Below are positions 46,200-55,567 of a stretch of DNA of 64,000 nt, piece by piece; the stretch's first letter is position 1; each line of letters begins with the position of its first letter. The notes under the pieces were generated by a model. It was given only the letters and a program-made list of their open reading frames with translations, had not been told where the DNA came from and ran no database searches. Origin of the DNA: a virus; IMG/VR virus record IMGVR_UViG_3300037567_000704, positions 22,732 to 86,731 of that record. One strand, given 5' to 3'. Made by a program: the position numbers and the translations under genes.

Positions 46200-47338
46200 T
46201 AAGCACCACCTTCCCCATTTGCGCCTCTAACAACCCGCTTGATTGTTTCCCTTTTCTCCAAGTCATTCGTATTCAGGTAAGATAAAACTCTCTCGACTTG
46301 TCCATTCTTATCTTTCACATACGGAGAGATTCCTTCCAACAACTTCCTTATCTCGTCTTCCTGATAGAATAAGAGTCTATGTATGATTATGTTATTGCTT
46401 TTCTGATTAAGTTGAAGAGAGCCACAATCGAGAGATTTGTGCAACTCTTCACAATGCGCTTTTCCTCTTTTCCCAGTAGCGATGAAACCAGCACGCGGTT
46501 CTCCTCTTTCGGTGATTGTGATGAACCCGTCCCCTTCCAAGAAATCTGCTGCATAAGACCAAGGGTCCTTGATGATAATACCATAATCAGACATTTTCAC
46601 GAATGTTCTTCTACCGCCTCCTGCTATGATATCAACTTCCTCGCCATACATCGAAAGTAGTTTAGACAATTTGGAAGGACTCATGCTCTTTTGCAAGAAA
46701 GAGGAATCCATCATCCTCTCTTGAAGCCTCCTACTGGTCAAGGCCCCCTCACTTTCAAGTATCTCAGAGGTCTTATTGAGTATATCCTTCTCCTTCTGTG
46801 TCAATCTGTCTATTTGATGAAGAGCAGTTTTCCACACTTTTATCGCATCAGTCTTCTGTGACATAGCATTGTGCCAAGCGTTCCTTTCCTCTTCATCCCA
46901 GACATCTTGGAAATCGTCCAACATCTTGAGAGCATTATCTGCTCCTTCCCAGAGATTACATGCCTGTATCAAACTCACACTTCTTGAATTACCGAACTTC
47001 CTGAGACTCCTCAAATCTTCGTCTGTGACTCCTAAACTCTTGATGATGTTACTTCTGTCTTTGGTCCAAGATAAGGAGGATAGGGTGGCTTTAATCTCCA
47101 AAGATTTGAGAGACTTGACATCTTCAATTATCGAATCCACTTCGGTTCTCACTTCCTCGTTGTCTTTTCCCATCTTCTGAAGTCTGTTTATGAAATCAGA
47201 AGAAGAACACCCTAAGTGAGTCTCGAACCAACCTCTTCCGGTGTTAGAGAACACATATTGAGGAGCCTCTACTTCCTTTTCCTCATTTATGGCTTTTTCG
47301 AAGATATTATCCTCTTCAAGAAAAGCGCTCGACCACAT
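46199..47338 (-). CDS. Winged-helix plus LAGLIDADG-like protein between terminase and portal
   Basis: 379 residues. Residues 1-190 are helical. Around 195-240 lies a possible winged helix (ALTSRRLQERMMDSSFLQKS, MSPSKLSKLLSMYGEEVDII). Residues 262-330 read like one LAGLIDADG repeat: YAADFLEGDGFITITERGEP (acidic active-site position in EGDG), then AGFIATGKRGKAHCEELHKS and LDCGSLQLNQKSNNIIIHRL. Only one motif copy is present, so it would act as a dimer or be a domesticated DNA-binding fold. Its place between large terminase and portal is unusual for a free homing endonuclease. Candidate roles: small terminase or packaging-site nuclease, or a resident homing endonuclease. Recognition of the fold is moderately sure; the role is open. 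Confidence 0.6.
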   Translation of the reverse strand: MWSSAFLEEDNIFEKAINEEKEVEAPQYVFSNTGRGWFETHLGCSSSDFINRLQKMGKDNEEVRTEVDSIIEDVKSLKSLEIKATLSSLSWTKDRSNIIKSLGVTDEDLRSLRKFGNSRSVSLIQACNLWEGADNALKMLDDFQDVWDEEERNAWHNAMSQKTDAIKVWKTALHQIDRLTQKEKDILNKTSEILESEGALTSRRLQERMMDSSFLQKSMSPSKLSKLLSMYGEEVDIIAGGGRRTFVKMSDYGIIIKDPWSYAADFLEGDGFITITERGEPRAGFIATGKRGKAHCEELHKSLDCGSLQLNQKSNNIIIHRLLFYQEDEIRKLLEGISPYVKDKNGQVERVLSYLNTNDLEKRETIKRVVRGANGEGGA

Positions 47339-47344
47339 TCATTC

Positions 47345-47400
47345 AACTCCAAAGGGTAGTATTCAAATTGTTATCTTCAATATATGTTGTATTCATTATT
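47345..47400 (-). promoter_or_regulatory. AT-rich gap with TATA-like element after terL
   Basis: The 69-base gap between the terminase stop and the next gene is one of the longest in this otherwise packed region. On the minus strand it contains ACATATATTG about 40 bases upstream of the next ATG. It may be an internal promoter; no other signal was seen. Confidence 0.3.
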
Positions 47401-47407
47401 CATCACC

Positions 47408-48892
47408 TTACGATATTAACCACGAATCCCCGTCTCCACTCCTAGGTTCGCCACTGAGCCATTCATCGAATCCCGGCATATAATCATCAAGCATAACTAC
47501 CGACCCTCTGAATTCCTTTGAGGCCCAATTTGCAAGAGCGAGACTCATCGCCAAATCATCATGAACACCAACGCTCTCTAACTTGCCGTTCTTCTGCATA
47601 CCAAAACGATTCAATTCAATTTCCAACTCGTGTGTATACTTCCTACTCTTCTCATTACCATACGGTAATTTGATTTGACCTTGCTCGAAAGCGAGCAAAA
47701 GACTCATGAAAAGAGACTCTTTCTTTGCACGAGTGGTCATGAATACTCTGATTGGCATATCTGCCCTCATTTCCCTCATCTCTTGTTCAAGCATGCGCTG
47801 GAAGTTATTACCCTCAAGTTCTATGAGTTCAGGAGAGAATCTGCTATTGAGTATCACCATCATCCTCTTCTGCGCCATTGAAGACATTCCACGCTCATGC
47901 ACAACGTGAACTATCTCTTTGAAATCCTCATTGGGTTTCTGTCGCATGACAGTCATAGCAGTGAAGTCAGCGTTCTTATCCGATGAAATTGCCGGGTCAT
48001 GCCCGATGAAATGCTGTCCGAACACACCATCTGCCTCCCCCTCTTCGTTGTAATTCGTCTCTGCTCTGTCAAGAAGAACGAGTTTGGTGTCTCTAGACGC
48101 TTCTAGTATGTCCATCGGGAACATACTAGCGACATCGTGAATCGGCTCACAGAGATACTCTCGACTGAACTGAATGGCTGGCATGCTCATTCTCCTCCGT
48201 TCTAAAGATTCCAAATCCCATCTACTGGGCCACAACGCCTCGCCTTCCGAGTTGATTGCTGGATAAGTGTCTACCACAAAGGTCTCTTTCTCCTCCAATT
48301 CTGCATACAGGTCATTGTAACTGAATGGCGTTCCTACCATCATTAGTTTACTACTGTGATGGAGAACCGGGAGAAGGACACCGTAGAACCAATCTGCTGC
48401 TCTCTGCAATTCGGTTCCCGTTGTGCCCCACAAGATATCGTCGCAAACAACAACATCAGGGTGGAATCCACGAGTGGCCCCTCCAACCGATTTAGCCATT
48501 ATTCGAGAGCCATTCGATAGTTCGAAGTATGACTTCGCCCATGGTCTGCCCTCTGGAATCAAAGGTCTCAAGATATTGTTGCCGTCTATGTTTTGCTTGA
48601 TGAAACGCATGTGCTCAAGAGTCTGTTCAAGGGAGTGAGAAAAAATCATGACATGTAATCCGGGATTAAAAGTGGCTAGCCACAAGGCATATGACATGAA
48701 GAAAACTGATTTACCATGGTCACGAGATGCCTTCACGCAGAAATACTGATGTTTGTCCAGACCTATCTTCCACTCGTCATGATGCCAGTTCATCTCGAAA
48801 CCCAGTATATCCATGAAGAAATACTCGAACGACTTCTTAGACATCTCGAAGTCCATCTGGTCAATGAATTCCTGCATGCTCTCATTAGTCAT
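47408..48892 (-). CDS. terL: Large terminase subunit
   Basis: 494 residues, starting in an ATGA overlap. ATPase: Walker A at residues about 54-61 in KASRDHGKSVFF, Walker B in PDVVVCDDILWG, coupling region in MMVGTPFSYNDLY. Nuclease: FIGHDPAISSDKNADFTAMT (first acidic residue), IELEGNNFQRMLEQEM, and GVHDDLAMSLALANWA (third acidic cluster). All expected catalytic positions of the RNase H-like nuclease and the ATPase are present, and the length is typical. The enzyme cuts concatemeric DNA and drives it through the portal. It is followed by the LAGLIDADG-like gene and the portal. Confidence 0.93.
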   Translation of the reverse strand: MTNESMQEFIDQMDFEMSKKSFEYFFMDILGFEMNWHHDEWKIGLDKHQYFCVKASRDHGKSVFFMSYALWLATFNPGLHVMIFSHSLEQTLEHMRFIKQNIDGNNILRPLIPEGRPWAKSYFELSNGSRIMAKSVGGATRGFHPDVVVCDDILWGTTGTELQRAADWFYGVLLPVLHHSSKLMMVGTPFSYNDLYAELEEKETFVVDTYPAINSEGEALWPSRWDLESLERRRMSMPAIQFSREYLCEPIHDVASMFPMDILEASRDTKLVLLDRAETNYNEEGEADGVFGQHFIGHDPAISSDKNADFTAMTVMRQKPNEDFKEIVHVVHERGMSSMAQKRMMVILNSRFSPELIELEGNNFQRMLEQEMREMRADMPIRVFMTTRAKKESLFMSLLLAFEQGQIKLPYGNEKSRKYTHELEIELNRFGMQKNGKLESVGVHDDLAMSLALANWASKEFRGSVVMLDDYMPGFDEWLSGEPRSGDGDSWLIS

Positions 48893-49863
48893 CGTGCCGC
48901 CGCCTTCAGTAATCGGAATGCAATCTCCATAGGCTCACTCTTCGGCAATTGCACTCCGCCCGACAATATCTGCTCCAAATCCTCTTCTTCTGTTGGCAGA
49001 GGAGTTTCCTCCACCAACTGGGTATCTAAGACTGGAGTTTCAACATCAGCCATAGATTGGTCTCCCATAGATTGGTCATCCATATTCGGCATATCATAAT
49101 CCATATTATAATCTCGCACTTGCTCAGGTGCACTCGGCACATATCCACCCCCTTGGCTTGTAGCGCCAGTTGTAGTACCTGTAGTCGGAGACGATTGACT
49201 GACTGCGACTGGCGCGACTGGTGGTGGCGATATTGGTGCGCCCGAAGAAAGTGATGGGGTCGAAAGTGATGGAGATATTCTAGGAACAACGCTACCAGAA
49301 GAGGGGTTTATTGTGGTGGGGCTTCCGAATAAATCGGCGGTCTTCTTTCCAGTAGAGGGGTCATAGTGCCCCCCTCTGGTATCTGTAGCCCCTCCGGTAT
49401 TACCTAACTGAAAACCAGTAGGCACATTGAAACCTTGATTTCCCCATCTATTCCATTGACCTTGATTGGGCATACCTCCTCCTTGACCGGAAGGAGGACG
49501 AGCCGGAGCATATGCTGCTATCTGTTGTTTCCAACCACCCGGTCTGTGATATCCAATAGCCTGACCAACCCGGTCAGAAGGGTCAAGAGCATCTCCAGCC
49601 TTACCTGCTCCAGCCCCTGTCGCTGCACCATACGCCGCAGCAGAACCAGCCCCACTCACTATGTCTTGTTGATTCGCTCCGGCATCTGCAAGGCTGGTCA
49701 AGAACTGAAGAGCACCAAGACTGCCAGCAGCAAAGCCACCTAAACCAGTTTTCGGTTTTCCCATTAAATTCCCTAGCAATCCAGCGCTTAGACTTCCGCT
49801 ACCAGCGCCACTACCACCGCCACCGCCACCGCCACCGTTTGCTTTGACCAGAACCTTACCCAT
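48889..49863 (-). CDS. Gly/Ser-rich disordered protein ending in the AF-LLK motif
   Basis: 324 residues from ATG 49863 (TGATG overlap with the preceding stop, leader TTTGGAGGGACAGTG); a GTG one codon earlier is the alternative. It starts with a poly-Gly/Ser stretch (about residues 8-30), has an Ala/Gly-rich hydrophobic part (GFAAGSLGALQFLTSLADAG) and is otherwise low-complexity. The extreme C-terminus is KSEPMEIAFRLLKAAAR, a copy of the short motif shared by ten proteins in this window. Just upstream of the terminase gene. Likely a virion-associated or assembly protein; no domain recognised. Confidence 0.75.
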   Translation of the reverse strand: MGKVLVKANGGGGGGGGSGAGSGSLSAGLLGNLMGKPKTGLGGFAAGSLGALQFLTSLADAGANQQDIVSGAGSAAAYGAATGAGAGKAGDALDPSDRVGQAIGYHRPGGWKQQIAAYAPARPPSGQGGGMPNQGQWNRWGNQGFNVPTGFQLGNTGGATDTRGGHYDPSTGKKTADLFGSPTTINPSSGSVVPRISPSLSTPSLSSGAPISPPPVAPVAVSQSSPTTGTTTGATSQGGGYVPSAPEQVRDYNMDYDMPNMDDQSMGDQSMADVETPVLDTQLVEETPLPTEEEDLEQILSGGVQLPKSEPMEIAFRLLKAAAR

Positions 49864-52040
49864 CACTGTCCCTCCAAAGATACCTTCACTGCTTTAACGA
49901 GAACAGGTTTTGTATTATACGCCTTCGCCACACGATTCCAATCCCCTTTGCTATGAGCGATTGCTCTAATGTCCTGCTTTTCAAGCCCCATCTTATCAGC
50001 CAAGAACGAATGACTATCTGTTGTGCCTGATGGGACTGTGGACACCCTCTTCAAGACTGCCACATCTTTCTTGGCATCTAACATCTGCAATCTCTCCATC
50101 GCTTTGATTAGCCTGTCTTCCACTGGTATCGTATCAAAACTGGCAGCCACTGGGTAATCTGGCAGAGTCTGTTGAGTAGTCTCCGACTTTTGCCTCTGGG
50201 CATTGATGAAACGCTGCGCTGCCATTTGTGGCGTGAACTCTTGCCCACTTTGCAATGCCTGAGTTTGAAGAGATGATTCATCAATAGCATGTTGAGGATT
50301 TTGTGTCTTGAAATGCTCGTATATCTGCGCTTGAGTCTCTGGGGAATAATTAGCGATGCGATTCCATATGTCAGAATCACCAGAGGGCGCTGGCGGAGCG
50401 AGTGGCGTCATCTCCTCATCAGAGTCAGGACCGGCCTGTGGTTGAGGGTGTTCCTGCCATTCTGGTATTAGTCTCTCAGCCAGATGCGGAGGTATAGGCA
50501 CTGGACCCATGTGTTGGTCCAACAGTCTGGGAAGAGTGACGTTGGAGTAGTCAGGAGCCTCTGTGGTTGCTCTTCTCGGTTGATGGCCATGAGCGTGAGA
50601 GATGGAATCAGCCACGATATTGAACAAACCGTCCTGCGCCTCTAAATCCGGGTGAGGCGGGAAGTGCTTAAGTGCGAACTCCTTCATTGATTCGGGTTCC
50701 ACATGGTGCGCTAGACCGAACAGTTTCTTTCCCATTTCATGACTGTTCCTGTCTTGAGCGCCGGGAGTCTTACCAGCAGTTATCCCCATCATGGTATTAT
50801 CGAGAGCCTTGGCTTCCTCAGGTGAGAGTTGTGAGAGCAACTGACTGTGCATCTCATCGAGGATGTGATTGGCCGCTCCCGCTTGGTCTGCATTCCCAAG
50901 CAGGAAAGCAAGAGCAGCGGGACTCTTCATCATCTGACCTGCCAATATTTTAATGCCAGTCTCATCTTGTAATGCCTGTCTCAGAGACATCTGCCCACCC
51001 TCTACATTTATTATCGGGGTGTCCAACAGTTCAGGAGGGGTTTTAGCAAGCATATTGGGAGCGAATTTAGCGAGTGCCTTTTCGTATATCACAGGACTGA
51101 ACGGCCTCCCTCCAGCCCTCTTACCCTCGAACTCCTTGAAAATCTGCTGCGCGTCAGGATGAGCGAGAATCGCTGGTAGGGCATGATACATCTCCCAACT
51201 ATGCACAGCCTCTTGGAAGGGTTGGACTTGGTTATCAGTAACACCAAGCGCATCAGCGATATGAGGAGGAAGCAAACCCTGAGGTGTGAGCGCCTCACCG
51301 AACTTACTCTTCAATCTCTTTGCTACTGGTATACCATTTTGGTCCCAACTGAGGTCTTCGCCAGATATGTAACCATGTGTGATTCCCTCTTCGTATGCCC
51401 CCTCAGGGAAGTCTATGCCGTATTTCTCTGCCAGCATTTGTTTGAGGATTGGGGCGAAACCTAGCCTGTATGACTCAGGATGATGAGCCAGTTTGAACTT
51501 GGCCTTGGACGCTTCCGGGTCAGAACTCATATTCAGTGTAGCGAAAGTGCCTCCTTTTCCGTTGTAGGGATAACTGAGAGCATCTTCTTCACTGTAAGAA
51601 GGACTGTAACCATGAGCCACTAACTTCCTCCAAGCGGCATCCTCTAGGCTGGGTATCTTCATAGCGTCGTTGGTGTGATTCTTATTGACGTGGTCAATGA
51701 CCTCTTGAATGAAATCATAAGGGTCAGGAACGCCTAACTCACCGAGTTTGTGTATCAACCCGTCAATGCCGTGCCTGTGAGTATGTCCGTATTCATCCTG
51801 CCAGACCATCTCCCCATGCTCGCCCTTCATCCACTGTCCACTTGGTGTCCGGTCTCCGAGATGAGCGTGTAGAGGCAAGTCAATCCCATAATGCAACGGG
51901 TTCTTCTCGTCGTCGTGGAATATCCCTTCGTGAGGCATCCCGATGTAGACTGGTTCACCAGTCTCCGGGTCCACTCGAAAGATTCCCTCTCCTTTTCTAA
52001 GCAACAGAGGAGAATTGAGAAGTGAAGATATCACGCTCAT
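49863..52040 (-). CDS. 725-residue protein of unknown function, possible internal virion protein
   Basis: Starts in an ATGA overlap. Residues 1-100 are His-, Gly- and Asp-rich (LHYGIDLPLHAHLGDRTPSG). The middle is helical with many His/Pro residues (QQIFKEFEGKRAGGRPFSPV, KTPPELLDTPIINVEGGQMS). The last 45 residues resemble a helix-turn-helix (GLEKQDIRAIAHSKGDWNRV, then AKAYNTKPVLVKAVKV). Composition is similar in style to the long unrecognised part of the 1897-residue protein. It lacks the AW/AF motif of its neighbours. Candidate ejected or core protein; no enzyme signature seen. Confidence 0.7.
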   Translation of the reverse strand: MSVISSLLNSPLLLRKGEGIFRVDPETGEPVYIGMPHEGIFHDDEKNPLHYGIDLPLHAHLGDRTPSGQWMKGEHGEMVWQDEYGHTHRHGIDGLIHKLGELGVPDPYDFIQEVIDHVNKNHTNDAMKIPSLEDAAWRKLVAHGYSPSYSEEDALSYPYNGKGGTFATLNMSSDPEASKAKFKLAHHPESYRLGFAPILKQMLAEKYGIDFPEGAYEEGITHGYISGEDLSWDQNGIPVAKRLKSKFGEALTPQGLLPPHIADALGVTDNQVQPFQEAVHSWEMYHALPAILAHPDAQQIFKEFEGKRAGGRPFSPVIYEKALAKFAPNMLAKTPPELLDTPIINVEGGQMSLRQALQDETGIKILAGQMMKSPAALAFLLGNADQAGAANHILDEMHSQLLSQLSPEEAKALDNTMMGITAGKTPGAQDRNSHEMGKKLFGLAHHVEPESMKEFALKHFPPHPDLEAQDGLFNIVADSISHAHGHQPRRATTEAPDYSNVTLPRLLDQHMGPVPIPPHLAERLIPEWQEHPQPQAGPDSDEEMTPLAPPAPSGDSDIWNRIANYSPETQAQIYEHFKTQNPQHAIDESSLQTQALQSGQEFTPQMAAQRFINAQRQKSETTQQTLPDYPVAASFDTIPVEDRLIKAMERLQMLDAKKDVAVLKRVSTVPSGTTDSHSFLADKMGLEKQDIRAIAHSKGDWNRVAKAYNTKPVLVKAVKVSLEGQ

Positions 52041-53512
52041 GCTGTTCTTCCACTCCTGCTGGTGTATATACCAACAGGGTCTGTCCCGAAATATCTGGGC
52101 TCGTTAGTAGGGTCTGATGTCCCGCCTTCGTTCCTATTGGTCTGTTTCGGCCCGTTAGCCGGATGATTGGGATGATGGGCATCTTTGCCTCCCTTGTCCC
52201 CCTTACCTTTCTTCTTGCTCTCCTTTTCCTCAAGCAGCCTCTTGACTTTATGCATCAACAATCTGATTTCCTGCTGTTCTCCCCAGTTATGCTTCTTCTG
52301 CAAATCACTTCCTGCAAAGATGTCGAAGGATGTAGCCATGCTTTGAGAAGACATGCTTCCTGAGAATGGATTAGAAGAACCGCCCATATTGAGACGAGGC
52401 CTTCCACTGATTGTAGGCGGAACTATTGGTGGAGGACGATGAGGCTTCAACTTAGGCTTCGGCATTCCCTTTGTTCCCATTGCTCCCATTGCTCCCGCTC
52501 CCGTTGCTCCCGCTCCCGTTGCTCCCAAGTTTCTCTCTGAAGGTAGCAATGATTGCAATCTACCACCGCCAGTTGCACCTGCGAAATATTTTCTTGGATT
52601 GCTCTTTGAAGGGCTGGCGGCAGTCACTCTGACGTTACCTTGCCTCTTTATCGCGTCCTGCTGTCCTAGATACTCTCGATAAGCAGCAGGGTCTTTCGAC
52701 TTAGGCTGCTTAACAGCAACTCCCCTGTGTTCCATCTCCACAGAAAGCGGGGCATTCATCATACCAGTCTTAGTGCCTCTACGAACTCCTCTCCTCTTGG
52801 CTTTGTAAGACCTCATAGTAGCACCAATACCACCCATCATTCCACCGGGAGGCTTCTTGAAAGTCCCAGTGCTTGGTCTCCATTTCTTACCTTCCTCTTT
52901 AGAACGACCTCGCTCTGTTTCTTTGGTTTCCTTGCCACGCAAGTCCAAAGGTCTCATCATCGAGATATCTGGATTATCCTCTGCTGAGAAAGACTTGAGC
53001 AACTGGAATGGTATCTCAATCAGTTCACTCATCTGAACTGGATGTCCATAGGCGAAACCCGGACCTCTCGCTTGAGTAGCAAGGCTGGTCAAAGCGCCGA
53101 GATTACCAGCAGGCCCAGTCTGGGCGTGTAATTCTCTATCTATGTCAAACTTGTCGGGCTCATTCTCCTCGTCATATTGCTCATCGGAACGCCACGGTTC
53201 ATCTTCATCATCATCTTCATCATCTGAGAGACCTGCTAACATGTCGAGCGTTATTTTGAAATGTTTACGCTCCCTCACTCTCTCATCTTGCTTATCTTGG
53301 TCATTCTGCCTCTTTTCCTTCTCAGCATCAGCATATCTTGGGTCAGACGGACTACGACCAGAATCAGGTGTTTCTGATTCATACCTGTCTTCTCCGTCAT
53401 TAGTACGGAACATAGAGGAAGATTCACTTCTCGGAGCATACATCCGAGTATCACTACCTCTTCCCATCATCCCTCCAGTCTTAATCAAGACAAAACCACG
53501 ACGAACTTTCAT
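52037..53512 (-). CDS. Basic, low-complexity protein with internal AF-LLK-type motif
   Basis: 491 residues, starting in an ATGA overlap. Residues 30-130 are highly charged and acidic in places (GLSDDEDDDEDEPWRSDEQY). Near residues 157-175 is MSELIEIPFQLLKSFSAE, a variant of the shared motif (P instead of A before the aromatic). The second half is very basic with Met/Gly repeats (ATGAGATGAGAMGAMG), then SSQSMATSFDIFAGSDLQKK and a Lys/Glu helix. Largely disordered. The basic tail could bind packaged DNA. Function unknown. Confidence 0.7.
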   Translation of the reverse strand: MKVRRGFVLIKTGGMMGRGSDTRMYAPRSESSSMFRTNDGEDRYESETPDSGRSPSDPRYADAEKEKRQNDQDKQDERVRERKHFKITLDMLAGLSDDEDDDEDEPWRSDEQYDEENEPDKFDIDRELHAQTGPAGNLGALTSLATQARGPGFAYGHPVQMSELIEIPFQLLKSFSAEDNPDISMMRPLDLRGKETKETERGRSKEEGKKWRPSTGTFKKPPGGMMGGIGATMRSYKAKRRGVRRGTKTGMMNAPLSVEMEHRGVAVKQPKSKDPAAYREYLGQQDAIKRQGNVRVTAASPSKSNPRKYFAGATGGGRLQSLLPSERNLGATGAGATGAGAMGAMGTKGMPKPKLKPHRPPPIVPPTISGRPRLNMGGSSNPFSGSMSSQSMATSFDIFAGSDLQKKHNWGEQQEIRLLMHKVKRLLEEKESKKKGKGDKGGKDAHHPNHPANGPKQTNRNEGGTSDPTNEPRYFGTDPVGIYTSRSGRTA

Positions 53513-53940
53513 TCCATAACCTCCACTACTGGCCCCATAACCTCATAAGCAGATTCTTTGACCATTTCGGCCAGTTCTGCATAGAAGCCCTTAACAAAAG
53601 GAGGGCTTGTAAAACACTTACCCATACTCTTACACTCTTCCTCGAAATGAGGTAGAAGTGACTTGAGTTTCTCACGAACGGGAATCACTACAGCAGGCTC
53701 ATCTTCCTCGGTCAATGTCTTCAGAGCCTCCATTATCTCTATGAGATAATTACCATATTCCATGTTACCATGGGATTCTTCATTGATGTAATATTTGAAA
53801 CGCTGATAGATTAGAGAGACATAATCCAGAAAAGTAGGAAGTTGTTTGGGTGTTATCTTTGACTGCTGTTTCAAGAGGCGATATCCGGGATGCCCCATTT
53901 GCAGCAAATCACTGATAACTATCTGATTCAAAATACTCAC
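53509..53940 (-). CDS. Helical protein next to Zn-HTH protein, unknown
   Basis: 143 residues from GTG 53940, whose last bases overlap the preceding TGA (GTGA) and which follows CAGGTGGA. A longer version from 53979 would overlap the upstream gene by 43 bases and is less likely. All-helical: LNQIVISDLLQMGHPGYRLL, PKQLPTFLDYVSLIYQRFKY, YAELAEMVKESAYEVMGPVV. The tight coupling suggests it works with the Zn-HTH protein. No family recognised. Confidence 0.75.
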   Translation of the reverse strand: MSILNQIVISDLLQMGHPGYRLLKQQSKITPKQLPTFLDYVSLIYQRFKYYINEESHGNMEYGNYLIEIMEALKTLTEEDEPAVVIPVREKLKSLLPHFEEECKSMGKCFTSPPFVKGFYAELAEMVKESAYEVMGPVVEVME

Positions 53941-54611
53941 TCCACCTGTTCCAATAACTGACTCTTGATTCTCTTCCAACTATCAGGACTCTCCTTGGCT
54001 AATTCGACCTTGAGGATATTTATCGTCTGATTGATTTGAGTCCCTTCGGTCTCTGGACCCCACTTCTCATCCAATTTCACCAAATCCTTGATTGTCTCTC
54101 TCACCTCTTTGTGAAGAGAGACCGCATCTTTGACAAAACCGTCCTCATGGACACTACCATCCTCAAGTAACTCATTGAGTTTGTCGTTGAGTCTTTCAGC
54201 GTTGGAACGAAGGGCGTTCATCTCTTGACCAAGCGCTAGAGAGACCTCTATCGCCGCCGCCTTTCTTACAAGCGGTTGAAAATGGTGTTTCATGTGATGA
54301 TATACTGAAGATTCAGCACATTCCAATAACTCCGCTAACTCCTCGCTGGGAAGGCTTCCTTCAAAGTAAGCGGTCTCTAAATCACCGCGTTGCTCATGCG
54401 TGCAAATAAGACAAGAGGGATTCGCCGCCATGTGATAGTCCCCCATGTGATTCCTGTAATGACGGTCTGATGTGTTGGCCCTCCAACTCATCTCCTTATC
54501 TAGTTCCTTATGCGATATTTCACCACTCAATAAGGCCCCTTCCAAGGCCTCTCTCGTATCACTTTGACAAAAGGCGCAAGACCTCTTGACCACTTGCTCT
54601 CGCTCGGCCAC
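53937..54611 (-). CDS. Tandem Zn-HTH protein, candidate small terminase subunit
   Basis: 224 residues from GTG 54611. Two copies of a Cys2-His2 helix-turn-helix unit are visible: CAFCQSDTREALEGALLSGE with a terminal HYRNHMGDYH (residues 12-60), and CLICTHEQRGDLETAYFEGS with VYHHMKHH (about 66-110). The pattern C-x2-C, HTH, H-x3-H is common in phage DNA-binding proteins. A coiled coil follows (MNALRSNAERLNDKLNELLE; SLHKEVRETIKDLVKLDEKW) and a C-terminal helix. HTH plus oligomerising coiled coil is the plan of small terminases, and terL is 5 kb downstream. A regulator is the main alternative. Confidence 0.65.
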   Translation of the reverse strand: MAEREQVVKRSCAFCQSDTREALEGALLSGEISHKELDKEMSWRANTSDRHYRNHMGDYHMAANPSCLICTHEQRGDLETAYFEGSLPSEELAELLECAESSVYHHMKHHFQPLVRKAAAIEVSLALGQEMNALRSNAERLNDKLNELLEDGSVHEDGFVKDAVSLHKEVRETIKDLVKLDEKWGPETEGTQINQTINILKVELAKESPDSWKRIKSQLLEQVE

Positions 54612-54660
54612 ACAAAGTCGGAGTTACAGATACCACATGAACGTTGTTGCATTATATGAT

Positions 54661-54924
54661 TTACATCCGATTTATCCGAGTGTAAATCCCGCCTAACAAC
54701 ATGATGGAGGCAAAGATGCCCATCATTATGAAAGAGGCATCCATCTGGTTAATCTCATTACCTTTGAGAGCGAGTATGAGCATAGAGCAGAGAATGGCGC
54801 TAATAAGTTGTATCATTACCATATCAATGATGACGCTGTGCTTAGGAGCCATCAGATTAAGAGACATACCTGCAAACTGCTTCGAACCGGGCATATTACC
54901 TCGCATACCCCCTCCACTAATCAT
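54661..54924 (-). CDS. Small two-TM membrane protein, holin-like
   Basis: 87 residues from ATG 54924, chosen because it has a GAGAGGTTGAG leader directly at the upstream stop; the longer frame to 54981 would overlap that gene by 56 bases. Two membrane segments: SVIIDMVMIQLISAILCSML (about residues 30-52) and SFIMMGIFASIMLLGGIY (about 64-82). A short basic C-terminus follows (TRINRM). Size and two-helix topology would allow a holin, but no lysis enzyme is visible nearby; a virion membrane-interaction role is equally possible. Confidence 0.75.
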   Translation of the reverse strand: MISGGGMRGNMPGSKQFAGMSLNLMAPKHSVIIDMVMIQLISAILCSMLILALKGNEINQMDASFIMMGIFASIMLLGGIYTRINRM

Positions 54925-54925
54925 C

Positions 54926-55567
54926 TCAACCTCTCCCGAATATTGACCTATTGATGAAACCGCCAGCCGCCTGTCCGACACCCTCTAACATTCCGGGGTC
55001 AGCAAGTGCACTGCTCAATGCTCCCTGTAACAAAGATTGGTCTGCCAACTGCAAAATCTGCTGTCTTTCTCCTTCCGCTTTTTGTATTATCTGCATGGAA
55101 GTATTCTGCAGAGAATTGAGTTGGGCGATGATATTCTCAGCACTCAATGTTTGTAGGTCACTAGGCATACTAGTAACATCCAAAGCCATAGTTCCCTCTT
55201 CATCCAAAGTGAATGTGCAATTCTTGAGAACATTGAGTATGGAGTAAGTAGTGAGATTGGAAAGCATCTCTATGAACACCGGCATATTCTGACTTATGAT
55301 GAATCTGTCAATAGGCTGAAGAGTGCCAAGCATGGCAGCGAGAACTTGAGTATCTGAAGGAGGCGCTATCGGCTGTTGATACTGTTGATACTGTTGAGCC
55401 GAAATTCCCGCTCCACCTAGAATACCAGCAGTGAAAGGAGAGGCCCCACCATAAGCGGTGTTATACTGAGCCCCATAATCACTTGATTCTGGTTGTGATT
55501 GCGGTGTTAATCCCAAACTGAGAGTGCTAGTCGGTGAGGCATTCATATTCGAAAGACCAAGCGTCAT
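54926..55567 (-). CDS. Gln-rich protein with C-terminal helices, unknown
   Basis: 213 residues, starting in an ATGA overlap. The N-terminal 75 residues are Ser/Gln/Gly/Tyr-rich and disordered (AQQYQQYQQPIAPPSD). Then come amphipathic helices (LGTLQPIDRFIISQNMPVFI; MLSNLTTYSILNVLKNC; IIAQLNSLQNTSMQIIQKAE). The C-terminus is Gly/Ala-containing (MLEGVGQAAGGFINRSIFGR). Part of the membrane/GTPase gene set. No family recognised. Confidence 0.7.
   Translation of the reverse strand: MTLGLSNMNASPTSTLSLGLTPQSQPESSDYGAQYNTAYGGASPFTAGILGGAGISAQQYQQYQQPIAPPSDTQVLAAMLGTLQPIDRFIISQNMPVFIEMLSNLTTYSILNVLKNCTFTLDEEGTMALDVTSMPSDLQTLSAENIIAQLNSLQNTSMQIIQKAEGERQQILQLADQSLLQGALSSALADPGMLEGVGQAAGGFINRSIFGRG

Noticed and set aside
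46199-47338. Intein or group I intron around the LAGLIDADG-like sequence
   Set aside because: The domain is in its own gene with its own start and stop; flanking terminase and portal genes are intact and no splice motifs are seen.
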